From positions 1-64,000 of the forward strand of contig NZ_SLWY01000014.1 in assembly GCF_004341245.1 (NCBI RefSeq): a DNA stretch of 64,000 nt, given 5' to 3'. A program made the position numbers and the translations under genes. Below the pieces are notes generated by a model. That model was not told the DNA's origin. It worked only from the letters and a program-made list of their open reading frames with translations, and did no database searches. Shown one piece after another: positions 41,348 to 49,397 of the stretch; the stretch's first letter is position 1, and each line of letters begins with the position of its first letter. This stretch comes from Plasticicumulans lactativorans (lineage in GTDB: Bacteria; Pseudomonadota; Gammaproteobacteria; Competibacterales; Competibacteraceae).

Positions 41348-41440
41348 ATGGTTGGGCTGAATGAAGTGAAGCCCAACGTTTACCGCGGCCACGCTGAAAA
41401 AGAGTTGGACTTCGCAGGCTCAGCCTAAATCTACGGACTG
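41348..41440. repeat. REP-like palindromic repeat
   Basis: Contains GTTGGGCTGAATGAAGTGAA followed by GCCCAACGTTTACCG, then AGTTGGACTTCGCAGGCTCA. Related copies occur near 39723 and 44913. The rest of the gap 41323-41587 has a short GGAGTGACC triplet repeat near 41553 and no gene. Confidence 0.65.
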
Positions 41441-41587
41441 CCTGATGCATAATGTCGGGAAGTTGTGCGCATCATGGCCATGCCCACACAGACCGGGCTG
41501 CCCACTCGCCCAGAGAAAGGGGCTTTCCTACAACGTCATTAGACGTTCCGGAGTGACCGGAGTGACCGGAGTGCACGGAGACCCGAC

Positions 41588-42127
41588 GTGAAACCCTCCA
41601 GGTTCCGCCTATGGTTCCTGGTGGTCGCAGGCCTCGGGCTGGCATTCGCCGCGATCGCCTTCATTCCAGTGAATATTGGCGTCACTCACGTACGCACGGA
41701 GATCGACATTGCCAGGCCTCCTCACGACGTTTACGCATACGTCTCCACCCCGGCCAACTGGCCGCGCTGGCACCCTTCCTCGATAGCGGTTAGAGGCGAC
41801 GCGGCGCATTCGCTCGTGCTTGGCGAAGCGGTCGATGAAGAGTTCAGCGTCGCCGGAAGGCACGGGGTCGCCCATTGGCGTGTGGTCGCGCGCCAGCCCG
41901 ACAGCCTCTGGAGCATCGAGGGCCAGATCGACGGGCGCGTCGCTGGCGTCATCACGTACACCCTCTTGCAGAACGCAGGAGGAACGCATTTCGTGCGGAC
42001 CTTCGATTACCCGTCGCGCACCGTTCTGTTTGCCATCCTCAACGCCTTCGTCCTGAAGGCACGCATCGTCGAAGAATCCGGGGAGGCGCTCGCCAACTTG
42101 CGAAACCTCTTGGAATCCAAAACGTAA
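41588..42127 (+). CDS. Membrane-anchored SRPBCC-family protein
   Basis: A 179-residue protein. The N-terminal segment LWFLVVAGLGLAFAAIAFI is a transmembrane or signal-anchor helix; the rest is a START/SRPBCC-like fold with TEIDIARPPHDVYAYVSTPA, NWPRWHPSS and HWRVVARQPDSLWSIEGQID. Such domains bind hydrophobic ligands. It begins with GTG at 41588, downstream of a short GGAGTGACC triplet repeat. Function unknown. Confidence 0.72.
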   Translation: MKPSRFRLWFLVVAGLGLAFAAIAFIPVNIGVTHVRTEIDIARPPHDVYAYVSTPANWPRWHPSSIAVRGDAAHSLVLGEAVDEEFSVAGRHGVAHWRVVARQPDSLWSIEGQIDGRVAGVITYTLLQNAGGTHFVRTFDYPSRTVLFAILNAFVLKARIVEESGEALANLRNLLESKT

Positions 42128-42237
42128 AGGAGCGCGACACCTGTCCATCGACCGCTGCGGGGCGGGGGACAGGCCGCCGGGCCGTCGTCATCTCGAACGT
42201 TTGACCGTGCTACCTTTCCCAAACCCCGCGCGGATCG

Positions 42238-42639
42238 TTACGGCTCCAGCAATTGAACCTGTGCGCTGTGGAGTGCCTGCCTGGCACTGTCCCAGTCGCC
42301 TGTGCAATACACCGACAGGCGGTTGATCGAGCCACCGTCCACGTGCGCGATGATCACCTCGCGGCAATACCAGTCATCCTTGGCGTCCGTCCATCGCTCC
42401 TCCAGTTCCATGACGAATCCCGTCGGCGTTGGCGCGACGCTCCACCGGGGCACCTTGCCCGGTCCGGGGTGGCCGTGCAGGCGCACCCCCACCACATCCT
42501 CGATCCCCCTCGCCTGGATGCGCCATTGCGGCAGCGTGAAGTCCAGGAACACGTCCGACGTGAACAGGGCGGGATCAGGCCTGCCGGTTTCCAGAAACGA
42601 GATGAATCGCGAAACAACCTCGTCAATGCGTGAGTTCAT
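42238..42639 (-). CDS. NTF2/SnoaL-like small protein
   Basis: A 133-residue protein resembling the NTF2-like fold: VVSRFISFLETGRPDPALFT, SDVFLDFTLPQWRIQARG, then beta strands TPTGFVMELEERWTDAKDDW and YCREVIIAHVDGGSINRLSV. I chose the ATG at 42639 because GGGAAGA precedes it. It converges with the SRPBCC gene. Catalytic role uncertain. Confidence 0.7.
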   Translation of the reverse strand: MNSRIDEVVSRFISFLETGRPDPALFTSDVFLDFTLPQWRIQARGIEDVVGVRLHGHPGPGKVPRWSVAPTPTGFVMELEERWTDAKDDWYCREVIIAHVDGGSINRLSVYCTGDWDSARQALHSAQVQLLEP

Positions 42640-42732
42640 GGCGTCTTCCCGTGGTATCTGGTCGCCACCCGCGCATCGCGCGGGGCCGTGTGCCATTACG
42701 CAGGCCCGGATCGCCCGGATGCACGCCATCCT

Positions 42733-42831
42733 GAAAAAGAAATATTCGAAGAGTAAAGGAGCCAGATTGTTTCGATGTGGTGATGGCTGCGTTTGGCGGC
42801 GTCATGTGTTTGCATAAGCAAGACCTCAGCG
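42733..42831 (+). pseudogene. Decayed DUF2442 gene fragment
   Basis: Aligns at DNA level with the 3' part of the DUF2442 gene at 39157: AAGAAATATTCGAAGAG matches AAGAAATATTTAAAGAG, and later GTTTGGCGGCGTCATGTG matches GTTTGGTAGCGTTATGTG. It contains in-frame stop codons and lacks the N-terminal half. Confidence 0.7.
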
Positions 42832-42845
42832 CGGTAGCTTGGGCT

Positions 42846-43015
42846 GAATGACAGGTGTCGGGTGGACGGCTCGCCATACTATTTTTTATTGCGGCGAGCC
42901 GTCCGTCCAACGCACGAAAAATTCTCGGGCGCGGCCTTGCCAAGCAACTGATCGATCGCTACTTTTCGATGAACCTCCCGCGGCCACGGAGGTATTCAGG
43001 CGGTCGATAGGTCGT
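42846..43015 (+). other. Hairpin-bearing leader element, copy B
   Basis: Homologous to copy A at 35717. GGACGGCTCGCC (42864-42875) pairs exactly with GGCGAGCCGTCC (42893-42904), and flanking bases extend the stem with G-U-type wobbles. The loop again contains ACTATTTTTTATT. Later blocks GGCCTTGCCAAG, CGCTACTTTTCG and CGATAGGTCGTCTACTT are shared. It lies just upstream of the membrane coiled-coil gene at 43037. Confidence 0.7.
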
Positions 43016-43036
43016 CTACTTATAGTGAGGCATCCG

Positions 43037-43642
43037 ATGGACTTCCTCATTTATCTCTTGTCCGCAGTCACGGTTCAAAGCGCGCTTCTAGCCGCGGTAG
43101 CTTGGCTTTGCAAGGGACTGGTAACGCACCAGCTCAGCAAGGAGATGGAAGCCTTCAAGCATCAACTGCAGGTCGAGGCAGCGCGAACCAACGTCATATT
43201 CGCCAAGCTCCATGAGCGCAGGGCAGAAGTGGTCGCTGAGCTGTACGCCGACATGGTCGATTTTGAGATCGCGGCGAGGAAGTTTACCTACTTGGAAAAC
43301 GAAGCAGCCGGGACTACTCAGCAATTCGTGGAAGTGATGGAGCGGGCTCTCGAGCTCCAAAACTTCTTCAACAAACATCGCATCTACTTTCCGGAACAGT
43401 TGGCCGTTCGAATCGACACATATCAGGATGAACTAGTAGAAAAACTGAAGGAGCTGCATTCACTGTCGAAGTTTGGCCGACTGCCAGAGGAGTTGCAAGG
43501 CAAGCTGTTTACGGCTTGGGGTTCCCTCATCAAGCATATGAACGAGTCACTCCCTTTGATCAAGGCCGAGCTAGAGGCGTCGTTCCGGGGTCTGCTCGGG
43601 GTACACGAGAGCGACAGGGCGGATGAACGCGCGGATGCCTAA
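43037..43642 (+). CDS. Membrane-anchored coiled-coil protein (cassette-like gene)
   Basis: A 201-residue protein with one N-terminal transmembrane helix (LIYLLSAVTVQSALLAAVAW) and a long helical cytoplasmic part: QLSKEMEAFKHQLQVEAART and VMERALELQNFFNKHRIYFP. No enzymatic motif is visible. The stop codon lies in GCCTAAC (43637-43643), an attC-like R'' core as at the end of the protease cassette, but no complete attC site follows. Its leader is the same element as that of the TPR cassette. Confidence 0.72.
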   Translation: MDFLIYLLSAVTVQSALLAAVAWLCKGLVTHQLSKEMEAFKHQLQVEAARTNVIFAKLHERRAEVVAELYADMVDFEIAARKFTYLENEAAGTTQQFVEVMERALELQNFFNKHRIYFPEQLAVRIDTYQDELVEKLKELHSLSKFGRLPEELQGKLFTAWGSLIKHMNESLPLIKAELEASFRGLLGVHESDRADERADA

Positions 43643-43748
43643 CCCGCACCGGTTTCCGTGGCCCGGTCATGGGCAGCGATAGGCAGAATTTAGTCACTGG
43701 ACAATCCCTAACATTTTCCACTGTGACCACCGGTACGAAGAGGTAAGT

Positions 43749-44822
43749 ATGAAAAGTCTTACAAAAGTGACTAGCCCCTTCATCGTCGCAGTATTGGTTT
43801 GTCTCCCCGGCCAATCTCATGCGTATCTCGGCGGGTTTGAGGCCCAGGATGGCTATTTGGGATTTGTCAACTGGGTTAATGGCTATGACGCCGGTCAATC
43901 CGGTACCTCCAACGGCGGCCCGGGTGGCAGTCCCAGCAATTTGCCGCAGCCGCCAATTACCGATTTCCCGGGCGGATTGTGGCACGATTTAAATGATGCC
44001 TTCGCCACATACAACGCCAATACATCCGTGTTCGCGGGTGGTTATTATGTCACCGGGCACACCGAAGTTACTGGTCTTGGCATGGTTCCGCACAGTGGAG
44101 AGCAAATGCTGGCTCTGCGGAATACCACATATGCCACCATTCCCCCGACCGTTCCCGCTCAACCATTGGACTATCGCTATACTCTGGATGCTCGCGATTT
44201 TTACAACGGCGGCAACCCGATCAGTCCTGCCAGTACTGGCGACAAGATCGTCAATTGGAGCGTCTGGATTTCGCCAGGCCCGAAGACCGCACCAAGTGAT
44301 GGGGTCTGGCTCAGTTTTCGTGACAGCCAAAGCGCCCCCGACAACCCTTCCAATCCCAACGCGCCCATTGCCTTTCAATTCGGATGGGATGAGACCTACC
44401 AACTCAGATACCGCGATACGCCTGGCGGCAGTTGGAGCTATCTGATCGACTCGACAAACGCGAATTATGTGTTTGGTCGGCCATGGGAGCCAGGAATACC
44501 GTCTATCAACAAACCACCAGTAACCAATATTTATGATCTTTTCGAATTTTCGTTCGACCTACTCCACGACAAGTGGTCGTTGGATGTCACGAGTGGCCTC
44601 ACCGGAAACGTCATGACCTTCGTTACCGACCGAGCGTTTGGGCAGAATCTTCTGGATTTGTCCTTCATCGATTTTCATGTCAGTTACGGCAACGAGAAGG
44701 GTTTTTTCGACGATTCGAACTTCACGATTAGTAGTGTCCAAGTACCCGAGCCAGGAACCTGGAGCTTGCTGTTGATTCCGGGGCTGATGCTGCGGCGCTT
44801 GCGGGGGCGCAGATTGCGGTGA
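43749..44822 (+). CDS. PEP-CTERM sorted exported protein
   Basis: A 357-residue exported protein with an N-terminal signal (about residues 1-25, ending SHAYLGG) and a C-terminal PEP-CTERM signal: VPEPGTWSLLLIPGLMLRRL, then a basic tail. The middle is rich in Gly, Asn, Ser and aromatic residues and looks beta-rich. The sorting tag is cut by exosortase and such proteins usually go to the exopolysaccharide matrix. The exosortase gene must be elsewhere. Moderate G+C places it in the accessory island. Confidence 0.87.
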   Translation: MKSLTKVTSPFIVAVLVCLPGQSHAYLGGFEAQDGYLGFVNWVNGYDAGQSGTSNGGPGGSPSNLPQPPITDFPGGLWHDLNDAFATYNANTSVFAGGYYVTGHTEVTGLGMVPHSGEQMLALRNTTYATIPPTVPAQPLDYRYTLDARDFYNGGNPISPASTGDKIVNWSVWISPGPKTAPSDGVWLSFRDSQSAPDNPSNPNAPIAFQFGWDETYQLRYRDTPGGSWSYLIDSTNANYVFGRPWEPGIPSINKPPVTNIYDLFEFSFDLLHDKWSLDVTSGLTGNVMTFVTDRAFGQNLLDLSFIDFHVSYGNEKGFFDDSNFTISSVQVPEPGTWSLLLIPGLMLRRLRGRRLR

Positions 44823-44910
44823 GGATCTCGCGGCGGAGCCGGCGTAATGTCAGCCAGGATTCACGGTATCTCGGGGCCTAATCGGGTAGCCAGGGGGGGG
44901 TCTCGCTCGG

Positions 44911-45102
44911 CAGGTTGGGCTGAATGAAATGAAGCCCAACGTTCACCGTGTGTACCTTGGGAAAGCGTAAACCGATGCCGCGGGCGTGGCCTGTCTCGTC
45001 ATCAGATGCCAAGGGCCGCTTCGGTGAATGAAGACGTGTTGTGTGCCCACCGAAGGGGGCGGTAAACGGTTGGGCTTCGCAGGCCCAGCCCAAGCTACGG
45101 GC
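44911..45102. repeat. REP-like element, non-autonomous copy
   Basis: The left part GTTGGGCTGAATGAAATGAA plus GCCCAACGTTCACCG matches the left flank of the RAYT remnant, and AAAGCGTAAACCGATGC is shared as well. The right part GGCGGTAAACGGTTGGGCTT corresponds to its right flank near 39957. It seems to be the same element without the transposase. The rest of the gap 44823-45369 shows no gene. Confidence 0.65.
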
Positions 45103-45369
45103 TGGAAACACGCCGCTGCCAGCCGCTTTTCGTCGTTCCCGTTCCCCGTCCGTCCAAGCGTTCCTTCGCTCGCCCCGAGTGGCCCCGTCGCCCCGCCAGC
45201 CGCCATCAGGCATGCCTGATTTCGGCGCGTTTGTTGACTAGGGTTACTGCGAACCGGTCGTGGCGGCCGGGCTGGCCGGGGCGTGGGGAGGGCGGATGCG
45301 CGTACCGGGCTCGAACGGGGCGGACGGTCGGCCGGCCGACGTTGGCGGCCGGGGGCGCGGGCCGCGTCG

Positions 45370-48300
45370 ATGAGCCAGCTCGCTGCGCGGAGCAAGGCGC
45401 CGGCGCGGGCCGCCGAGCCGGCGAAGGGGCCGAAGGCGCCGCCGACGCCGGCCGAGGAGGCGCCGACGCCGTCGCTGTGGGCGGACTTCGCGCTCGGTGC
45501 CTGGGGGGCGCGCACCGGCGGCGGTGCGGCCGACGACCCCACGCGCTACCGCCGGCCGGCGGCGTTCGCCGCGCCGCTGGTGCTGCGTTCGGCGATCCCC
45601 GGTGCGGCGCCGGCCGCGGCGGCCGGGGCCTCGCCGTGGAGCCTGCTCGCGCGTTCGCCGGTGTCGCACCGCGCCGGCGTGGCGCGCCTGCACACCGACG
45701 TCGCCGCGGCGCGCGCCGCCGAGGGCCTGGGGGCGCACGCGTTCACGATCGGCCGCGACATCTACTTCGGCCGCGGCCGCTTCGCGCCGGCGACGCCGTG
45801 GGGTGTGCGGCTCCTGCGCCACGAACTGGCGCACGTCGCCCAGGTGGGGCGCGACGTGGCGGTGGACCCGCAGCGCGGGCTGCCGGTGGCCGACCCCGGT
45901 CACCCGGCCGAGCGCGAGGCCGAACACATCGCCGGTGGCGCTGCGCACGCGCCGCTGCACGCGGCGCTGCCGATGGTGTTCCGCGTGCCGGCGACGCCGC
46001 GGCCGGTCGCCCGGCTGACGCGCGACCAGCTCTTCGGCAACGCCGCGGTGGTGCCGCCGCTGCCCGGCACCGACCTCGCGAGCTTCCAGGACTACACCGA
46101 GCAGACCCAGGCCGACTGGTTCGCCGAGCCCACGCTGAGCCCGGTGGAGCGCACCTTCCTGTGGGACATGCTGCTCAAGCTGCAGACCGGCTCGCACATC
46201 CGCCTCGGCATCGGCGACGTCAAGCTCGCCGACCTGCAGGGCGTCGCCGCCGGCGACTGGCCGGGGCTCGAAGCCTTCTGCCGCGGCACCGACCCGGGCC
46301 AGTTGACGGTGCGCCTGTTCCCGCCCTTGCCGGCGCTCGCCGACCGCATCGCGCAGGGCAAGACGCTGCTCGCGCTTGAGGCGATCATCCCGGCCGACCA
46401 GCTCAACGTGACGGTGTCGCAGTTGCAGCTGCGGCTGCTCACCGCGAATCCGGCGCTGATGCCGCTGCTCGCCGACTACTGGAGCCGCTTCCAGCCCTTC
46501 CTCGAACGTACCTTCGAGCCGGCGCCGGGCGCCATGGGGATCGAGTTCCAGGCGGTGCTCACCTTCCTGATCACGATCCGGCCGACCGGGCTCGCGCCGC
46601 TGCTGCCGCTGCAGGGGGCGTCGGCGGCGACGCGCTGGGTGCGCAACCTGCACCGCTTCCCGCTGCCGATGCTGAACCGGCTGGTGGCGAACCTCGCCGA
46701 CACCTCGGGCGCGCGCGATTTCCTGCTGATCCTGCACACCGGCCACGATGCCGTCGGGGCGTTCCAGGACGCCGCCTCGCTGTTCTCCGACCTGGTGCTC
46801 AACACCGGCGCCGTCACGCTGCCGTTCATCGGCGTGGTGGGGCCCGACAACCTGGTGCTGATGATCGAGGGCGCGACGACGCTCGCCGACATGACGGTGC
46901 GCATCCCGACCATCACCGCCACCTGGGGCAAGCTCGACGGCGCCGGCAACCGCCACATCAACCAGGTGCTGATCGCCGGCCACGGTTCGGGGCACAGCGT
47001 GAGCCTGGCCGGCACCAGCGCGCCCACGGTCAGCGGCGGCCACGTGCACTACCTCGAAGAGAGCCTCGACACCGTCGGCAACCTGACGGACACGCGGGCG
47101 CTGCTCGATGCGCTGATGCACCACCTCGACCCCGCCACCGCGCGCCTGCTCTACGCCGGCTGCCTGGTCGGCTCGCGCACGGTGCCGGCCGGCACGCCGG
47201 CGGCGGGCATCCCGGCGGCGCTCGCCGCCGACCAGAGCCTCGGCGCCTTCACCGAGGCGCGCGCCACCGCCGCCAGCATCCCGCTGACGCCGGGCGTCAC
47301 CGTGCAGGCGGCGCGCGCCTCGGTCGGGCTGGGCGCGCTGACCGCGCTCAAGGATGCGAGCGGACGGTTGCACCCGACCTACCCGTCCGACCCCAGCGCC
47401 TACGGCGGGGCCGCCGCCTACGCGCAGGGCGGCCTGGAGCCCGAGGGCGTGCTGCGCGCCGCGGTCGAGGTCGCCGCGACGGTCAACACCGTGACGGCCG
47501 AGACCATGCTGCGCACGCGCCTCGCGCTGCCGGCGCGGCCGACCCACTGGTACGACATCATCACCCGGCTGATGGTGGGCATCGTGCTGCCGCCGGTGCA
47601 CGTGCCGCCGACCGGGGTCGACCTGCACCTGCTCAACGAGGCGGCGAACACCGCCGAGATCCCGTTCCTGGTGCACTGGGCGCAGTTCGGCTGGATCAAC
47701 GCGGCGCGCTACGTCACCCACCTGAACCCGCAGCCCTTCGCCGGCACGGTCTACGCCGGGCTCGCCGGCACCGTGCCCTACACGGGGATGGCGCGCGCCG
47801 ACGACAAGCGCATGCGCATCATCGTCGACCAGGGGCAGTTCCTGCACACCGGCGCGGCGGCGACGCTGCTCGCCGGCATCCTCGCCACCGGCCTCAACTC
47901 GGAAAGCTTCAAGAACTTCCTCGACGTCACGCCGACGGTGCTGGGCGGGCGTGAAGCGGCGCTGCTGCCGCTGGTCGGCGCGCCGACCACCGCGCAGATC
48001 CGCCTGGGGCTGGCGTGGTTCGCGCGCGATTCGACCAACGCCCACGTGCGCGCCTTCCTGTCGGCGCAGGTGGTGACGGCGGTCGGCGCGGCGCCGGCGT
48101 TCAACGCCGCGACGGCGGCCGAGATCGCCGCCTCCCGGCTCGATCCGCGCACCCTGCTGACCCGCCTCGGCTTCTCGCTGACGCCGGCGGGGGCCGCGCC
48201 GGTCGGTGGCGGGCCGCCGCCGCCGCTCGCCAACGCGCGCGTGCCCGGCAGCCCGCAGAACACCGTGTTCGTCACCCCGGCGCCGCGCGTGGCGACGGTG

Positions 48301-48468
48301 ATCCCCACCTTCCTCAACGTCCGCAGCGGGCCGTCGATGAGCTTCGTTCCCATGACCGTGCTGCTCGGAGGTGTCAGCGTCAATGTCGCCGGCACCACCG
48401 GCAGCTGGTCGGCGATCGATTTCAACGGCCGGCTCGGTTTCGTCTTCACCTCGCAACTGACGCCCTGA
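45370..48468 (+). CDS. DUF4157 protein with possible caspase-like centre and SH3 tail
   Basis: A 1032-residue protein. Residues about 95-190 form a DUF4157 domain with the zinc-type motif RHELAHVAQ (H151, E152, H155), preceded by GAHAFTIGRDIYFGRGRFAP. In the middle, QVLIAGHGSGHSVSLAG (H538) and ARLLYAGCLVGSRTV (C598) resemble the His/Cys dyad of caspase-like (CHAT/clostripain) peptidases; this is my reading, not a firm family match. The C terminus (about 975-1032) looks like a bacterial SH3 domain (FLNVRSGPSMSFVP, TTGSWSAIDFNGRLGFV). I prefer the ATG at 45370; a GTG at 45283 would add 29 Arg/Gly-rich residues. No signal peptide. First gene of a three-gene unit. Confidence 0.78.
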   Translation: MSQLAARSKAPARAAEPAKGPKAPPTPAEEAPTPSLWADFALGAWGARTGGGAADDPTRYRRPAAFAAPLVLRSAIPGAAPAAAAGASPWSLLARSPVSHRAGVARLHTDVAAARAAEGLGAHAFTIGRDIYFGRGRFAPATPWGVRLLRHELAHVAQVGRDVAVDPQRGLPVADPGHPAEREAEHIAGGAAHAPLHAALPMVFRVPATPRPVARLTRDQLFGNAAVVPPLPGTDLASFQDYTEQTQADWFAEPTLSPVERTFLWDMLLKLQTGSHIRLGIGDVKLADLQGVAAGDWPGLEAFCRGTDPGQLTVRLFPPLPALADRIAQGKTLLALEAIIPADQLNVTVSQLQLRLLTANPALMPLLADYWSRFQPFLERTFEPAPGAMGIEFQAVLTFLITIRPTGLAPLLPLQGASAATRWVRNLHRFPLPMLNRLVANLADTSGARDFLLILHTGHDAVGAFQDAASLFSDLVLNTGAVTLPFIGVVGPDNLVLMIEGATTLADMTVRIPTITATWGKLDGAGNRHINQVLIAGHGSGHSVSLAGTSAPTVSGGHVHYLEESLDTVGNLTDTRALLDALMHHLDPATARLLYAGCLVGSRTVPAGTPAAGIPAALAADQSLGAFTEARATAASIPLTPGVTVQAARASVGLGALTALKDASGRLHPTYPSDPSAYGGAAAYAQGGLEPEGVLRAAVEVAATVNTVTAETMLRTRLALPARPTHWYDIITRLMVGIVLPPVHVPPTGVDLHLLNEAANTAEIPFLVHWAQFGWINAARYVTHLNPQPFAGTVYAGLAGTVPYTGMARADDKRMRIIVDQGQFLHTGAAATLLAGILATGLNSESFKNFLDVTPTVLGGREAALLPLVGAPTTAQIRLGLAWFARDSTNAHVRAFLSAQVVTAVGAAPAFNAATAAEIAASRLDPRTLLTRLGFSLTPAGAAPVGGGPPPPLANARVPGSPQNTVFVTPAPRVATVIPTFLNVRSGPSMSFVPMTVLLGGVSVNVAGTTGSWSAIDFNGRLGFVFTSQLTP

Positions 48469-48487
48469 GCGCGGCGGAGGGCCCGGC

Positions 48488-49378
48488 ATGGCAGCGATAC
48501 GGTTCGGCCCCTGGCAGGTGCTGGCGGCGGAGGGCGGCGGCACCGTGGCGCTCGCCGGCGAGCGGCTGGCCGCGTGCGGGCAGGCGCACCTGGTGGTGTG
48601 GCAGGGATTGCTGCGCCTCGGCGCGGCCGATGCGCCGTGGCCCGCGCCGGGCCGGCCGCGGTTCGCCGGCGAGCGCGTCTGCTGGGGGCCGGGGGTGCTC
48701 GATCTCGCACGCGGCACCTACGCGCCGCTGTACGCGGCCGAGCCCGAGCTGCGCCCGGGCGGTGGCGAGCGCCCCTGCGTGCACGCGTGGTCGGCGCACG
48801 GCGAGCGCCTGCTCGTGGGCTACGCGACCGGCGACGCACAGGCGCCGGCGCGCCTCGTGCTGTTCGACGGCGGGCGCGGCGAGCCGCTGGCGACGCTGCG
48901 CCATCCGGCCGAGTTCCCGCCGCAGGCGGCGTGGGTGGGGCGCACCGCGCTGGTGGTCGGCTTCGGCGACCCGCGCGCGTTCGCTGCCGACACCGGTGCC
49001 GAATGCGCCTGCATCGCGCTCGGTGCCGGCACCGTCACCCGCCTCGATGCCGACGCCGCCGAGCGCCGCCTGCTCGCGGTCGACCTCAACCGCTGCGTCG
49101 CCTGGATCGATCCGCACGCCTGGCAGCTCGTCGACCGCTGGGAGGGGCGCTGGCTCGACGCCGCCATCGCCCCCGACGGTCGCCACGCGGTCGCGCTCGA
49201 CCTCGCCGGTGGCCTGCACCTCGCGCGGCTCGCCGCCGGCCGCTTCGAGCCGCTGGGCGCTGCCGCCGCGCCGCCGTTCGTCGCGACCTCGGTCGCGCTC
49301 GACGACACGGCGATCGCGCTCGCCGGCGGTGGGCTTGCCGCGCGCGCGGGCTACGTCATCAAGGAGCCCTCCGCGTGA
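48488..49378 (+). CDS. Beta-propeller-like protein between two DUF4157 genes
   Basis: A 296-residue soluble protein of repeated short strands resembling WD40/YVTN-type blades, for example RLVLFDGGRGEPLATLRHPA, CACIALGAGTVTRLDADAAE, CVAWIDPHAWQLVDRWEGRW and LDAAIAPDGRHAVALDLAGG. No catalytic motif and no signal peptide. It starts 19 bases after the large DUF4157 gene and ends 19 bases before the second one, so the three are almost certainly cotranscribed. It may be an adaptor; function unknown. Confidence 0.7.
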   Translation: MAAIRFGPWQVLAAEGGGTVALAGERLAACGQAHLVVWQGLLRLGAADAPWPAPGRPRFAGERVCWGPGVLDLARGTYAPLYAAEPELRPGGGERPCVHAWSAHGERLLVGYATGDAQAPARLVLFDGGRGEPLATLRHPAEFPPQAAWVGRTALVVGFGDPRAFAADTGAECACIALGAGTVTRLDADAAERRLLAVDLNRCVAWIDPHAWQLVDRWEGRWLDAAIAPDGRHAVALDLAGGLHLARLAAGRFEPLGAAAAPPFVATSVALDDTAIALAGGGLAARAGYVIKEPSA

Positions 49379-49397
49379 ACCGCACAGGCACCCATCC

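Noticed and set aside
43637-43643. attC site after the coiled-coil gene
   Set aside because: Only the R'' core GCCTAAC is present; no GTTRRRY core or foldable arms follow within 140 bases.
45283-45369. Upstream GTG start for the large DUF4157 protein
   Set aside because: It would add an Arg/Gly-rich stretch without homology-like character and has no better ribosome site than the ATG at 45370.
35436-45369. Integron integrase, tRNA or phage integrase at the island
   Set aside because: I searched the translations for tyrosine-recombinase motifs and the gaps for tRNA-like folds and found none.
45244-48717. Very long open frame on the minus strand opposite the DUF4157 gene
   Set aside because: Its translation is Arg/Gly/His-rich low complexity, as expected for the antisense of a GC-rich gene; it has no domain or ribosome site.
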